In this document: one piece after another, positions 45,445 to 53,174 of the stretch | Layout of the letters: the number at the start of each line of letters is the position of its first letter | Position numbering within the stretch: position 1 is the stretch's first letter | Assembly (NCBI RefSeq): GCF_006716695.1 | Contig: NZ_VFPN01000001.1 | Span: 1,054,001 to 1,118,000 of the forward strand | DNA from: Klugiella xanthotipulae | GTDB lineage: Bacteria > Actinomycetota > Actinomycetes > Actinomycetales > Microbacteriaceae | Length of the DNA: 64,000 nt | Direction of reading: 5' to 3' | Notes under the pieces: generated by a model | Told to the model about the DNA's origin: nothing | The model's input: the letters and a program-made list of their open reading frames with translations, nothing else | Databases searched by the model: none | Program-made: the position numbers and the translations under genes

Positions 45445-46119
45445 TTACTCCTGGGGGTGGGATTTCTGTGGTGAGTTCTGGATGTTCCTGAGCACCGCGC
45501 GCACCGGACTCGCGTCCGCGTCGGCGAGGCGCAGCGGCAGGGCGATGAGTTCGTAGCGGCCCTCGGGCACGTGTTGCAGGTGCAGATTTTCGAGGATGGC
45601 CACCCCCGCACCGGCTGCGGCGTGGTGGGCGAGCATCCGTTTGCTGTCAACGGGGTCGATGGAGGCGGCATCCACACCCACAAGCAGGCCGCCGCGGAGC
45701 AGACCAAACCAGTCGAACAGCTCGGGTAAGAGGCCGGCAAAGGTACCATCCCACTCGCGAGGGAAGGTGTCGTAGGTGCGGAGGAGGAGGCGTGGGGCGA
45801 CCGTGCCGGGTTGGCGGGCGAGGGCGGCGCGAACATCCGCCACCCCCACCGGACCGCGGGCAGCGCGACAGTCCAGCACCTGACACGGCCCGAGGTACGG
45901 GTCAAGTGAGACCAGGCCAATCGCAACGCCCAGCGGATCAACGTGCAGGGGGGCGTCCGCGTGCGCCCCAATGTGCGGGGTGGTGACGAGGCGGCTCACG
46001 TTCACGCCGCCCTCCGCCCCCACCCGCCACACGGGCTCGGCCGAGAAGGGAGTATCCCCCGGCCATACCGGGCTCGCTGACGAGACCGGCGGGCTGATGT
46101 CGATAATCCCGGCACTCAC
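45445..46119 (-). CDS. kynB: Kynurenine formamidase (arylformamidase, cyclase family)
   Basis: 224 aa. The metal site [11 protein letters not shown] matches the HxGxHxDxPxH signature of KynB-type metal-dependent hydrolases. [10 protein letters not shown] and [24 protein letters not shown] complete the family pattern. It hydrolyses N-formylkynurenine to kynurenine and formate. Start GTG 46119, 9 nt after the ald stop; the stop is 2 nt before kynU. No tryptophan 2,3-dioxygenase gene is present in the window. Confidence 0.93.
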   Translation of the reverse strand: MSAGIIDISPPVSSASPVWPGDTPFSAEPVWRVGAEGGVNVSRLVTTPHIGAHADAPLHVDPLGVAIGLVSLDPYLGPCQVLDCRAARGPVGVADVRAALARQPGTVAPRLLLRTYDTFPREWDGTFAGLLPELFDWFGLLRGGLLVGVDAASIDPVDSKRMLAHHAAAGAGVAILENLHLQHVPEGRYELIALPLRLADADASPVRAVLRNIQNSPQKSHPQE

Positions 46120-46128
46120 TATGTGTGC

Positions 46129-47241
46129 CTAGCTGAGGGCGGCGGCGATGTCGGTCACCGGCATATCCGGGAAGCTCTGGGCCACGTCGGCGTTGGTGAG
46201 CGACCCATTCGAGGTGTTCAGCCCGCGAGCAAGCGCCTCATCGTCACGCAGCGCACCCTGCCAGCCCTTGTTGGCGATGGCCACGAGGTAGGGCAGAGTC
46301 ACATTGGTGAGCGCGAGAGTGGAGGTGCGCGACACCGCGCCGGGCATATTGGCCACACAGTAGAACGTGGACTGACCGACCGAGTAGGTGGGGTTGTCGT
46401 GGGTGGTCGGGCGGGAGTCGGCGAAACATCCACCCTGGTCAATCGCGATATCAACGAGAACCGTGCCGGGCTTGAGCTGCGCGACCAACTCACTGCTGAC
46501 CAGCTTGGGCGCTCGGGCCCCCGGAATCAGAACGGCCCCGATGATGAGGTCAGTCTGACGGGCCTCACGCTCCAGGGCGTAGGCCGTTGAGGCGAGCGTG
46601 GTGAGGCCGGGATACTGGCGGTCGAGCTCGCGCAGGCGCGGGATGGAGACGTCGAGAACCGTCACCTTGGCCCCGATGCCCATCGCCTGTCGGATGGCAT
46701 TCTCACCGGCCGCGCCGCCGCCGATCACGAGAACCTTGGCGGGCTCAACGCCCGGAACCCCGCTGGCCAGGATGCCCGACCCGCCCTGACTGCGTTGCAG
46801 GTGGTAAATGCCGGCGTGCACCGCGAGGCGGCCGGCGATCTCGCTCATGGGGGCAAGCAGCGGCAGGGCCCGGTCCGTCGTCTGGACGGTCTCGTAGGCG
46901 ATGGCCGTGACTTTCTGGTCAATCAGGGTCTGGGTGAGGGGACGGTCTGCGGCGAGGTGGAGGTAGGTGAAAAGCACCTGATCGGAGCGGAGGCGGGCGT
47001 ACTCGCTCGCGATGGGCTCCTTCACCTTGACGATCAGATCGGCACCGGCCCATACCTCGTCAACGGTGCCAAGTGTGGCCCCGGCCGAGGTGTAGTCATC
47101 GTCGGTGATCCCGGAGCCAAGGCCTGCACCGGTCTGCACGGTCACGTCGTGACCGTTGCGCACGAGTTCGTGCACGCCGGCGGGCGTGATAGCTACGCGG
47201 TACTCATGGTTTTTCACTTCTGAGGGGACACCAATACGCAT
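46129..47241 (-). CDS. ald: Alanine dehydrogenase
   Basis: 370 aa; oxidises L-alanine to pyruvate and ammonia with NAD. The N-terminus [23 protein letters not shown] is the family signature. The catalytic histidine is in [10 protein letters not shown], the NAD loop is [13 protein letters not shown], and the C-terminus contains the conserved [17 protein letters not shown]. Start ATG 47241 with AAGGAG. First gene of the ald-kynB-kynU operon and divergent from an Lrp-type regulator. Confidence 0.95.
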   Translation of the reverse strand: MRIGVPSEVKNHEYRVAITPAGVHELVRNGHDVTVQTGAGLGSGITDDDYTSAGATLGTVDEVWAGADLIVKVKEPIASEYARLRSDQVLFTYLHLAADRPLTQTLIDQKVTAIAYETVQTTDRALPLLAPMSEIAGRLAVHAGIYHLQRSQGGSGILASGVPGVEPAKVLVIGGGAAGENAIRQAMGIGAKVTVLDVSIPRLRELDRQYPGLTTLASTAYALEREARQTDLIIGAVLIPGARAPKLVSSELVAQLKPGTVLVDIAIDQGGCFADSRPTTHDNPTYSVGQSTFYCVANMPGAVSRTSTLALTNVTLPYLVAIANKGWQGALRDDEALARGLNTSNGSLTNADVAQSFPDMPVTDIAAALS

Positions 47242-47372
47242 GTTGCTTTTACTCCTTTGTAGGGACCATCCGACCAGGCTGCCGCGCGACACCGCCCACA
47301 TGAAACCGTGCCGGGCACAATTCGACAGCTTCCCTTGACGATAGAATTTATTACCGCCAAAAATCAAGCTCA

Positions 47373-47400
47373 GCAAATTATTTGCAGCTATTACGTAATA
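47373..47400. promoter_or_regulatory. Tandem palindromes in the ald/lrp divergent promoter
   Basis: GCAAAT-T-ATTTGC (47373-47385) and TATTACGTAATA (47389-47400), both perfect and AT-rich, next to each other. They suit the multi-site binding of an Lrp/AsnC octamer, probably the adjacent AldR-like protein. Confidence 0.75.
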
Positions 47401-47408
47401 ATATTGTC

Positions 47409-47939
47409 ATGGATTCAGAAACACCCACCCCAAACACCTCCCCATCGAACCCAATTCGGCTGGATGCGATTGACCGCGTCATCCTACGGGAACTCACCCG
47501 GGATGCCCGCGTACCCAACAACGTACTAGCCGCAACCGCGGGTATCGCCCCCTCCACCTGCATCAACCGGGTGCGCGCGCTCCAGGAATCCGGCGTTATC
47601 ACAGGGTTTCACGCGCATATCAACCTGGAATCGGTGGGAATCTCCCTGTTTGCGCTCATCTCAGTGCGCATCCACTCGCACGCCCGACACCGGATGCGCG
47701 AGATTGCGCGCGCCCTGGGCCGACTGGGCAATGTGCAGAGCGTCTTCTTTCTCGGCGGAGAGCGGGACTTCCTCCTGCACGTGGCCTGCGAAACGCCCTC
47801 CCAGCTGCGCGACTTCATTACCGAGCACCTGGGCGCCGACCCGGCCGTGTCAAACACACAGACCAACATCGTTTTTGAGCATCTGACCAACAATGTGGCC
47901 CAGCAGGCGTGGGAGACCGAGGGGACGGGGAAACGGTGA
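47409..47939 (+). CDS. Lrp/AsnC-family regulator (AldR-like)
   Basis: 176 aa from ATG 47409. The HTH (LDAIDRVILRELTRDARVPNNVLAATAGIAPSTCINRVRALQESGVI) is followed by the RAM ligand domain (residues about 80-165). Divergent from ald, as aldR is in mycobacteria, where it activates or represses ald according to alanine. It probably also governs kynB and kynU, which follow ald. Confidence 0.9.
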   Translation: MDSETPTPNTSPSNPIRLDAIDRVILRELTRDARVPNNVLAATAGIAPSTCINRVRALQESGVITGFHAHINLESVGISLFALISVRIHSHARHRMREIARALGRLGNVQSVFFLGGERDFLLHVACETPSQLRDFITEHLGADPAVSNTQTNIVFEHLTNNVAQQAWETEGTGKR

Positions 47940-47982
47940 ACGCCCGAACTCTCGACGCTTTTTCATACTCAGATTCCTTCTA

Positions 47983-48017
47983 ACGTGTAAAAAATTGGGC
48001 CGATTTTTTACACGTTT
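47983..48017. repeat. 35-bp repeat, copy 1, containing a 33-bp palindrome (left of fic)
   Basis: Two 13-bp perfect arms (47983-47995 and 48003-48015) around TGGGCCG. Thirty-five bases are identical to 49163-49197. It lies between lrp and fic, 29 nt before the fic start. Confidence 0.85.
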
Positions 48018-48043
48018 TGACGACATGTCAATAAACTTGTCAT

Positions 48044-49150
48044 ATGCCCTGGTCCCCAGCTGAACCCTACAACGCGCTTCCCGCGCTGCCACCCGCCACA
48101 GAGATTGAAACAAAACGGGTACTCAAGGCTGTTGTCGCCGCACGCAGCAGCCTCGCCGCGCTCAACGCCTCCTGCGAGACGTTACCCGACCCGCATGTCC
48201 TGATCAACGCAATCACCTTGCTCGAAGCAAAATCCAGCTCCGAGATTGAAAATATCGTGACCACAAACGACGCGATGTTCCTCTACGCAGACCCCGCCCG
48301 CAGCAAACAGGCCGACCCGGCCACCCGCGAGGCGCTACGCTACCGAACGGCACTAGAGCGGGGCATGGAAAGCATCACCCAGCGCCCCCTGAGCGCCAGG
48401 ACCGCCCAAGAGATCTGTACGACGCTGGCCGGTCGCGCAATGACGGTTCGCAATCTCCCCGGAACATTTATTAGCAGTTCGACCAGCTACAATCCCCGAT
48501 ACACTCCGCCGACCGGCTCGACCGTCATCCGGGACCACCTCAGCCACTGGGAAAAGTTTATTCATACGGACACTGACCTTGATCCACTCCTGCGGATGAG
48601 CATGGCACACTACCAGTTTGAGGCCATCCACCCTTTTGCGGATGGAAACGGACGGACGGGGAGAATCCTGAACATTCTGCTGCTCGCTACCTACGAGTTA
48701 TTGACCTACCCGGTACTGTACCTTTCCGAGCGCATCATCGAGACGAAAAACGATTACTACGACACGCTGTTACGCGTCACCTCACACAATGAGTGGGAGG
48801 CGTGGAACCTGTACATGTTGGAGGCGATTAAGGTGACCGCCGACCGCACACTCGTCACCTCACGACACATCCACACCCTCCAGCAAGATTTTCACAAGTA
48901 CCTACGCGAAGCTACAGGAACCGTCAACGCGGACCTACTGGCACTCCTTTTTGTGAAGCCCTACTGCCGCATTACTGACGTCATGGAGGCCTGCCGAGTC
49001 TCCCGCCCGACAGCATCGGGAATGCTCAAAGCTCTCCTTCCGTCCGGTCGCCTGCACAAGGAGAAATTGGGTCGCGAGGCCCTCTTTGTGAATGTCCCGC
49101 TCATGCGGGTACTGGCCCGCGCCGAGGCGTTCCCGGGCACTACGAACTAA
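48044..49150 (+). CDS. Fic-family AMP-transferase with N-terminal inhibitory motif
   Basis: 368 aa. Residues about 60-70 contain SSEIEN, fitting the S/T-xxx-E-G/N inhibitory helix that keeps class II Fic proteins inactive. The catalytic loop HPFADGNGRTGR (about residues 196-207) is intact. The C-terminal part (from about 290) looks like a winged helix (YCRITDVMEACRVSRPTASGMLKALLPSGRLHKEKL). It transfers AMP to protein targets. The winged helix could bind the palindromes flanking the gene. Base use is slightly more AT-rich than nearby genes. Confidence 0.92.
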   Translation: MPWSPAEPYNALPALPPATEIETKRVLKAVVAARSSLAALNASCETLPDPHVLINAITLLEAKSSSEIENIVTTNDAMFLYADPARSKQADPATREALRYRTALERGMESITQRPLSARTAQEICTTLAGRAMTVRNLPGTFISSSTSYNPRYTPPTGSTVIRDHLSHWEKFIHTDTDLDPLLRMSMAHYQFEAIHPFADGNGRTGRILNILLLATYELLTYPVLYLSERIIETKNDYYDTLLRVTSHNEWEAWNLYMLEAIKVTADRTLVTSRHIHTLQQDFHKYLREATGTVNADLLALLFVKPYCRITDVMEACRVSRPTASGMLKALLPSGRLHKEKLGREALFVNVPLMRVLARAEAFPGTTN

Positions 49151-49162
49151 TGACGTTCGTTG

Positions 49163-49197
49163 ACGTGTAAAAAATTGGGCCGATTTTTTACACGTTT
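49163..49197. repeat. 35-bp repeat, copy 2, containing a 33-bp palindrome (right of fic)
   Basis: Same 35 bases and orientation as 47983-48017, 12 nt after the fic stop. It could also act as a terminator, but the identical loop and flank go beyond what a terminator needs. Confidence 0.85.
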
Positions 49198-49286
49198 GCG
49201 GAACGTGACAAGATTCTTTGCACGTCATCCGGTACGGCAGCGTCGCGGGCAGGGGTGCAGAAAACGAGGCCACGGCATCGGCGCGA

Positions 49287-49316
49287 CCCCGGCAGCCCCT
49301 GCTGGGCTGGCCGGGG
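49287..49316 (-). terminator. Hairpin downstream of dnaJ
   Basis: GC-rich stem CCCCGGC-A-GCCC paired with GGGC-TG-GCCGGGG, 5-nt loop, 21 nt after the dnaJ stop. Confidence 0.65.
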
Positions 49317-49337
49317 CCGTGTCGCGTATCGAGTCTG

Positions 49338-50342
49338 CTAGGTGTGCGAGCGGGCCAGGATATCCGCGCGCGGGTTCTCCTGCGGCCCCACCTTCACGAA
49401 CTCTTCAAGCAGCGCTCGGGCCTCGTCGCTCAGGTGCGAGGGCACGGCCACCTGCACCTCGGCGAGCAGATCGCCGGTACCCTTCGAGGAGGTCACGCCA
49501 CGACCTTTCACCCGGAGCACACGGCCGCTGGGGGTGCCCGGAGCAACCTTCAACCGCACGGGGTCACCGTCCAGGGTGGGCACCTCGATGGTGGCACCGA
49601 GGGTGGCCTCCACAAACGTGACCGGAACGGTGAGCCGCAGGTTCAGCCCCTCCCGCTCAAACACGGGATGCTTCCGCACATGAACCGTCAACACGATGTT
49701 GCCGGGTTCACCGCCATCGGGGCTCCGCTCACCCTTACCGCGTACCTTAATCTTCTGACCGTCGGCGACACCGGCCGGGATCTTCACCCGGATGGTCTTA
49801 CCCTCGGCCGTCTGCAACGACACCGTATCGCCGCGCGTGGCCGTCACGAAGTCAATCGTTGCACTGGCCGTCACATCGCGCCCGGGTGTGGGGGCACCAT
49901 AGCCACGGTAGCCGCCGGTGGTGGAGCCGAAGCCGCCCTGGCCGCCGAACATCCCGCCCAGAATGTCCTCAAATCCCGCACCACCGGCACCGGTCTGCTG
50001 GTAGGTGTACTGGGTGTTACCGCGACCGGCACCGCCGAACATCCCGCCGAAGACATCCTCGAAACCGCCCTGGCCGCCCGCCCCACCGGGAGTAAATCGA
50101 GCACCGGAACCCATCGCCCGCACCTGGTCGTACTCGGCACGCTGCTCCGAGTCGCTGAGGACGGAGTACGCCTCGCTGATCTCCTTGAACTTGGCTTCCG
50201 CCTTGGCATCTCCCGAGTTGGAGTCGGGGTGATATTTGCGGGCCAGTTTGCGGTAGGTCTTTTTGAGGTCGGCCTCGGACACATCTTTCGCCACACCGAG
50301 AACCTTGTAAAAGTCTCGGTCGAACCAGTCTTGGCTAGCCAT
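49338..50342 (-). CDS. dnaJ: DnaJ-family co-chaperone without zinc finger
   Basis: 334 aa. J-domain (about 8-75) with HPD in RKYHPDSNS. A Gly/Phe-rich linker (about 80-155) follows, then two beta-sandwich client-binding domains. The four CxxCxGxG zinc repeats of classical DnaJ are absent, so it is of the DnaJ2/CbpA type. Start ATG 50342 was chosen because it gives the normal N-terminus (DWFDRDFYKVLGV). It overlaps the grpE stop by 8 nt. Confidence 0.93.
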   Translation of the reverse strand: MASQDWFDRDFYKVLGVAKDVSEADLKKTYRKLARKYHPDSNSGDAKAEAKFKEISEAYSVLSDSEQRAEYDQVRAMGSGARFTPGGAGGQGGFEDVFGGMFGGAGRGNTQYTYQQTGAGGAGFEDILGGMFGGQGGFGSTTGGYRGYGAPTPGRDVTASATIDFVTATRGDTVSLQTAEGKTIRVKIPAGVADGQKIKVRGKGERSPDGGEPGNIVLTVHVRKHPVFEREGLNLRLTVPVTFVEATLGATIEVPTLDGDPVRLKVAPGTPSGRVLRVKGRGVTSSKGTGDLLAEVQVAVPSHLSDEARALLEEFVKVGPQENPRADILARSHT

Positions 50343-50961
50343 CGGTAGGCACCGCAACAACCACCTTGGCTGCGCGCAACTGCACCTCACCCAGGCGGTA
50401 GCCCCTCTCAAATACCTCTAACACGGAGGCCTCGGTGACGGCCGGGTTGGGCACCTGGGTGATGGCCTCGTGATGCGTGGGGTTGAAAGGTTCTCCCACC
50501 TCACCGAAGGCCACCAGACCCAGCTTCTCCACGGCTGCGCGCGTCTTCTGCGCAATGGTCGTGAAGGCGCTGCCCTCTTCCAGGTCACCATGCTTATCGG
50601 CCCGGTCAATATCGTCGAGCACGGGCAGGAGGGCCGTCACGGCCGATCCAACGGCTCGCTCGCGCTCCAACTCGCGGTTGGCCTCGGTGCGTTTACGATA
50701 CTGCGCGTACTCGGCGTTGATGCGCTTGAGGTCGGCGAGATATTCGCTGGCCTCCGGGTTATCCACGGGCTCGGGGAGACCGGCATCCGATGCAAGCGAC
50801 TCGCTATCCCGTGCCGCGTTCAGGATGTCCTCTACCGTGAGTTCCTCGTCTTGCGCCCCGATGTCGTCGGCTGCCGTCTCGGCCTCCGGGGCTGCCGACT
50901 GGGGAACCTCTCCGGCACCCGGGTCTACTGACTCGTCCGAATTCTGGTTCTGTTCAGTCAT
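50335..50961 (-). CDS. grpE: GrpE nucleotide-exchange factor
   Basis: 208 aa from ATG 50961 (GAGGAG upstream). A long acidic disordered N-terminus (about 1-65) leads into the coiled-coil (YLADLKRINAEYAQYRKRTEANREL) and the C-terminal wing with LGLVAFGEVGEPFNPTHHEAITQV. It speeds ADP release from DnaK. It is the second gene of the dnaK operon, separated from dnaK by a hairpin. Confidence 0.95.
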   Translation of the reverse strand: MTEQNQNSDESVDPGAGEVPQSAAPEAETAADDIGAQDEELTVEDILNAARDSESLASDAGLPEPVDNPEASEYLADLKRINAEYAQYRKRTEANRELERERAVGSAVTALLPVLDDIDRADKHGDLEEGSAFTTIAQKTRAAVEKLGLVAFGEVGEPFNPTHHEAITQVPNPAVTEASVLEVFERGYRLGEVQLRAAKVVVAVPTDG

Positions 50962-51007
50962 TGCGTGTTCTCCTCGGTCTGAAAGTCTGATGGTGTTAAT
51001 ACGGGAG

Positions 51008-51040
51008 GGCGTGGGGCCCACCTGAGGCGGGCCCCACGCC
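51008..51040 (-). terminator. Intercistronic hairpin between dnaK and grpE
   Basis: 12-bp perfect stem (51008-51019 with 51029-51040), 9-nt loop. It is 11 nt after the dnaK stop and probably a partial terminator that keeps DnaK in excess over GrpE and DnaJ. Confidence 0.75.
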
Positions 51041-51051
51041 GGAGACTCGAG

Positions 51052-52911
51052 TTACTTAGCCGAGTTGTTTGTGTCGTCCTCGTCCTCAACGACCTCGGCA
51101 TCAACCACGTCGTCATCGTTGGACTCATCGCCAGCACCCTGAGCGGCAGCTTCCTCGGACTGGCTCTGCGCGTAGATGGCCTCGCCCAGCTTGACCTGAC
51201 TCTCGTTGAGCGCATCAAACGCCGTCTTCACGACGTCGTCATCATCGCCGGCCAGGGCCGTCTTGAGGGCGTCCACATCGGCCTGGACATCGTTCTTCAC
51301 ATCCGCAGGGAGCTTCTCGTCGTTTTCCTTGATCAGTTTGTCGATCGAGTAGGCAAGCTGCTCGGCACCGTTTCGGATCTCGGCGGCCTCGCGGCGCTTC
51401 TTGTCATCGGCAGCGTTCTCTTCGGCCTCACGAACCATGCGCTCGATGTCCTCTTTGGAGAGAGTTGAGCCACCGGTGATGGTGATGGTCTGCTCCGTAC
51501 CGGTGCCCTTGTCTTTGGCCGAGACCTCCACGATGCCGTTGGCGTCAATGTTGAAGGTCACCTCGATCTGCGGGATACCCCGGGGAGCCGGTGCGATACC
51601 GGTCAGCTCAAACGTGCCCAGGTTTTTGTTGTCCCGGGTAAACTCACGCTCACCCTGGTACACCTGGATCGACACGGACGGCTGGTTGTCCTCGGCCGTG
51701 GTGAAAGTTTCGCTGCGGCGGGCAGGGATGGGCGTGTTGCGCTCGATGAGCTTGGTCATCATGCCGCCCTTGGTCTCGATTCCGAGAGACAACGGGGTCA
51801 CATCAATGAGCAGAACATCCTTACGCTCACCGCTCATCACGCCGGCTTGGAGGGCGGCGCCGACAGCCACAACCTCGTCGGGGTTGACGCTCTTGTTGGG
51901 CTCCTTGCCCCCGGTGAGCTTCTTGACGAGCTCGGTTACGGCGGGCATCCGGGTCGATCCACCCACGAGCACAATGTGGGCGATATCGCTCACCTTGACG
52001 CCAGCCTCGCGGATGACGTCCTCGAAGGGCTTGCGGGTCCGGTCGATGAGGTCTTTGGTGAGTTCCTCAAACTTTGCCCGGGTGAGGGTCTCGTCCAGGT
52101 TAGCCGGACCGTTCTCCGTGAGGGAGAGGTAGGGCAACTGGATGCTGGCCGTCATTGAGCTCGACAGCTCGCGCTTCGCCTGCTCGGCAGCCTCCTTCAG
52201 GCGCTGGAGCGCAATCTTGTCGCCCTTGACGTCAACACCGGTCGTGGCCTTGAACTGATCAATCAACCAGTTAACGATGCGCTGGTCCCAGTCGTCACCG
52301 CCGAGGCGGTTATCTCCGGAGGTCGAGCGAACCTGGATGGTCGAGAAGTCGTCGTCAATACCCACCTCAAGAAGGGAGACATCAAACGTTCCGCCACCGA
52401 GGTCGAAAACGAGGATCAGTTCGTCTTCTTTCCCCTTGTCGAGGCCGTAGGCGAGCGCAGCAGCCGTCGGCTCGTTGATGATACGCAAAACGTTGAGGCC
52501 CGCGATCTCACCGGCCTCCTTGGTGGCCTGCCGCTCAGCATCGTTAAAATATGCGGGAACAGTGATAACGGCGTCGGTGACCGTGTCGCCCAGGTAGGTC
52601 TCGGCATCCCTCTTCAACTTCTGGAGGGTGCGGGCAGATACTTCCTGCGCGGTGTACTTCTTGTCATCAATTGAGGTGGTCCAGTTGGTACCCATGTGAC
52701 GCTTGACTGACGCGATGGTGCGGTCAACGTTGGTGACGGCCTGGCGCTTGGCGGTTTCGCCAACCAAGACCTCTCCATCTTTACTGAACGCAACGACTGA
52801 GGGGGTGGTGCGGAAACCCTCGGCGTTTGCGATAACGGTGGGCTCGCCACCCTCCAAAACGGCAACCACCGAGTTGGTGGTTCCGAGGTCAATGCCTACT
52901 GCACGTGCCAT
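51052..52911 (-). CDS. dnaK: Hsp70 chaperone DnaK
   Basis: 619 aa. N-terminal ATPase with [34 protein letters not shown] and [10 protein letters not shown], then the [14 protein letters not shown] linker region, substrate domain and lid. The acidic C-terminus ends in [13 protein letters not shown]. Start ATG 52911 with AAGGAG. Preceded by a consensus promoter with two HAIR operators, so it is HspR-controlled. DnaK also serves as HspR's co-repressor. Confidence 0.98.
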   Translation of the reverse strand: MARAVGIDLGTTNSVVAVLEGGEPTVIANAEGFRTTPSVVAFSKDGEVLVGETAKRQAVTNVDRTIASVKRHMGTNWTTSIDDKKYTAQEVSARTLQKLKRDAETYLGDTVTDAVITVPAYFNDAERQATKEAGEIAGLNVLRIINEPTAAALAYGLDKGKEDELILVFDLGGGTFDVSLLEVGIDDDFSTIQVRSTSGDNRLGGDDWDQRIVNWLIDQFKATTGVDVKGDKIALQRLKEAAEQAKRELSSSMTASIQLPYLSLTENGPANLDETLTRAKFEELTKDLIDRTRKPFEDVIREAGVKVSDIAHIVLVGGSTRMPAVTELVKKLTGGKEPNKSVNPDEVVAVGAALQAGVMSGERKDVLLIDVTPLSLGIETKGGMMTKLIERNTPIPARRSETFTTAEDNQPSVSIQVYQGEREFTRDNKNLGTFELTGIAPAPRGIPQIEVTFNIDANGIVEVSAKDKGTGTEQTITITGGSTLSKEDIERMVREAEENAADDKKRREAAEIRNGAEQLAYSIDKLIKENDEKLPADVKNDVQADVDALKTALAGDDDDVVKTAFDALNESQVKLGEAIYAQSQSEEAAAQGAGDESNDDDVVDAEVVEDEDDTNNSAK

Positions 52912-53101
52912 TGTGTGTCTCCTTGATAGTGCGGGTGTGAGAGGCCAAAGCCCTCACACTGTTCGTGTGCGGCGTCGCCGTCGGCGAGCCGAAGCCTGGT
53001 CTATTCAATTGGTATACGGCCCCGGTGAGTGGCCACCGTCTGCCCCCGCACCGCCCACGTCGGTCAAACCGTAGTGGGTGTGATGCGGGTGAACTCAGAG
53101 A

Positions 53102-53122
53102 CTTGAGCCGGGATGACTCAAT
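53102..53122. promoter_or_regulatory. HAIR element 1 of the dnaK promoter
   Basis: CTTGAGC-N7-ACTCAAT, one mismatch per arm to the HspR consensus, placed just downstream of and touching the -10. Confidence 0.85.
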
Positions 53123-53149
53123 ATTAGACACCCCCTCCTCGCTTGTCAA
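53121..53149 (-). promoter_or_regulatory. Sigma-70-type dnaK promoter
   Basis: On the minus strand: TTGACA (53149-53144), 17-bp spacer, TAATAT (53126-53121). Near-consensus, flanked by HAIR elements on both sides. Confidence 0.88.
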
Positions 53150-53153
53150 TAAA

Positions 53154-53174
53154 CTTGAGTCACTTCGACTCAAG
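53154..53174. promoter_or_regulatory. HAIR element 2 of the dnaK promoter, overlapping the upstream gene's 3' end
   Basis: CTTGAGT-N7-ACTCAAG, a perfect HspR consensus. It covers the last codons (KLESK) and stop of the EccC-like gene. Confidence 0.92.
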
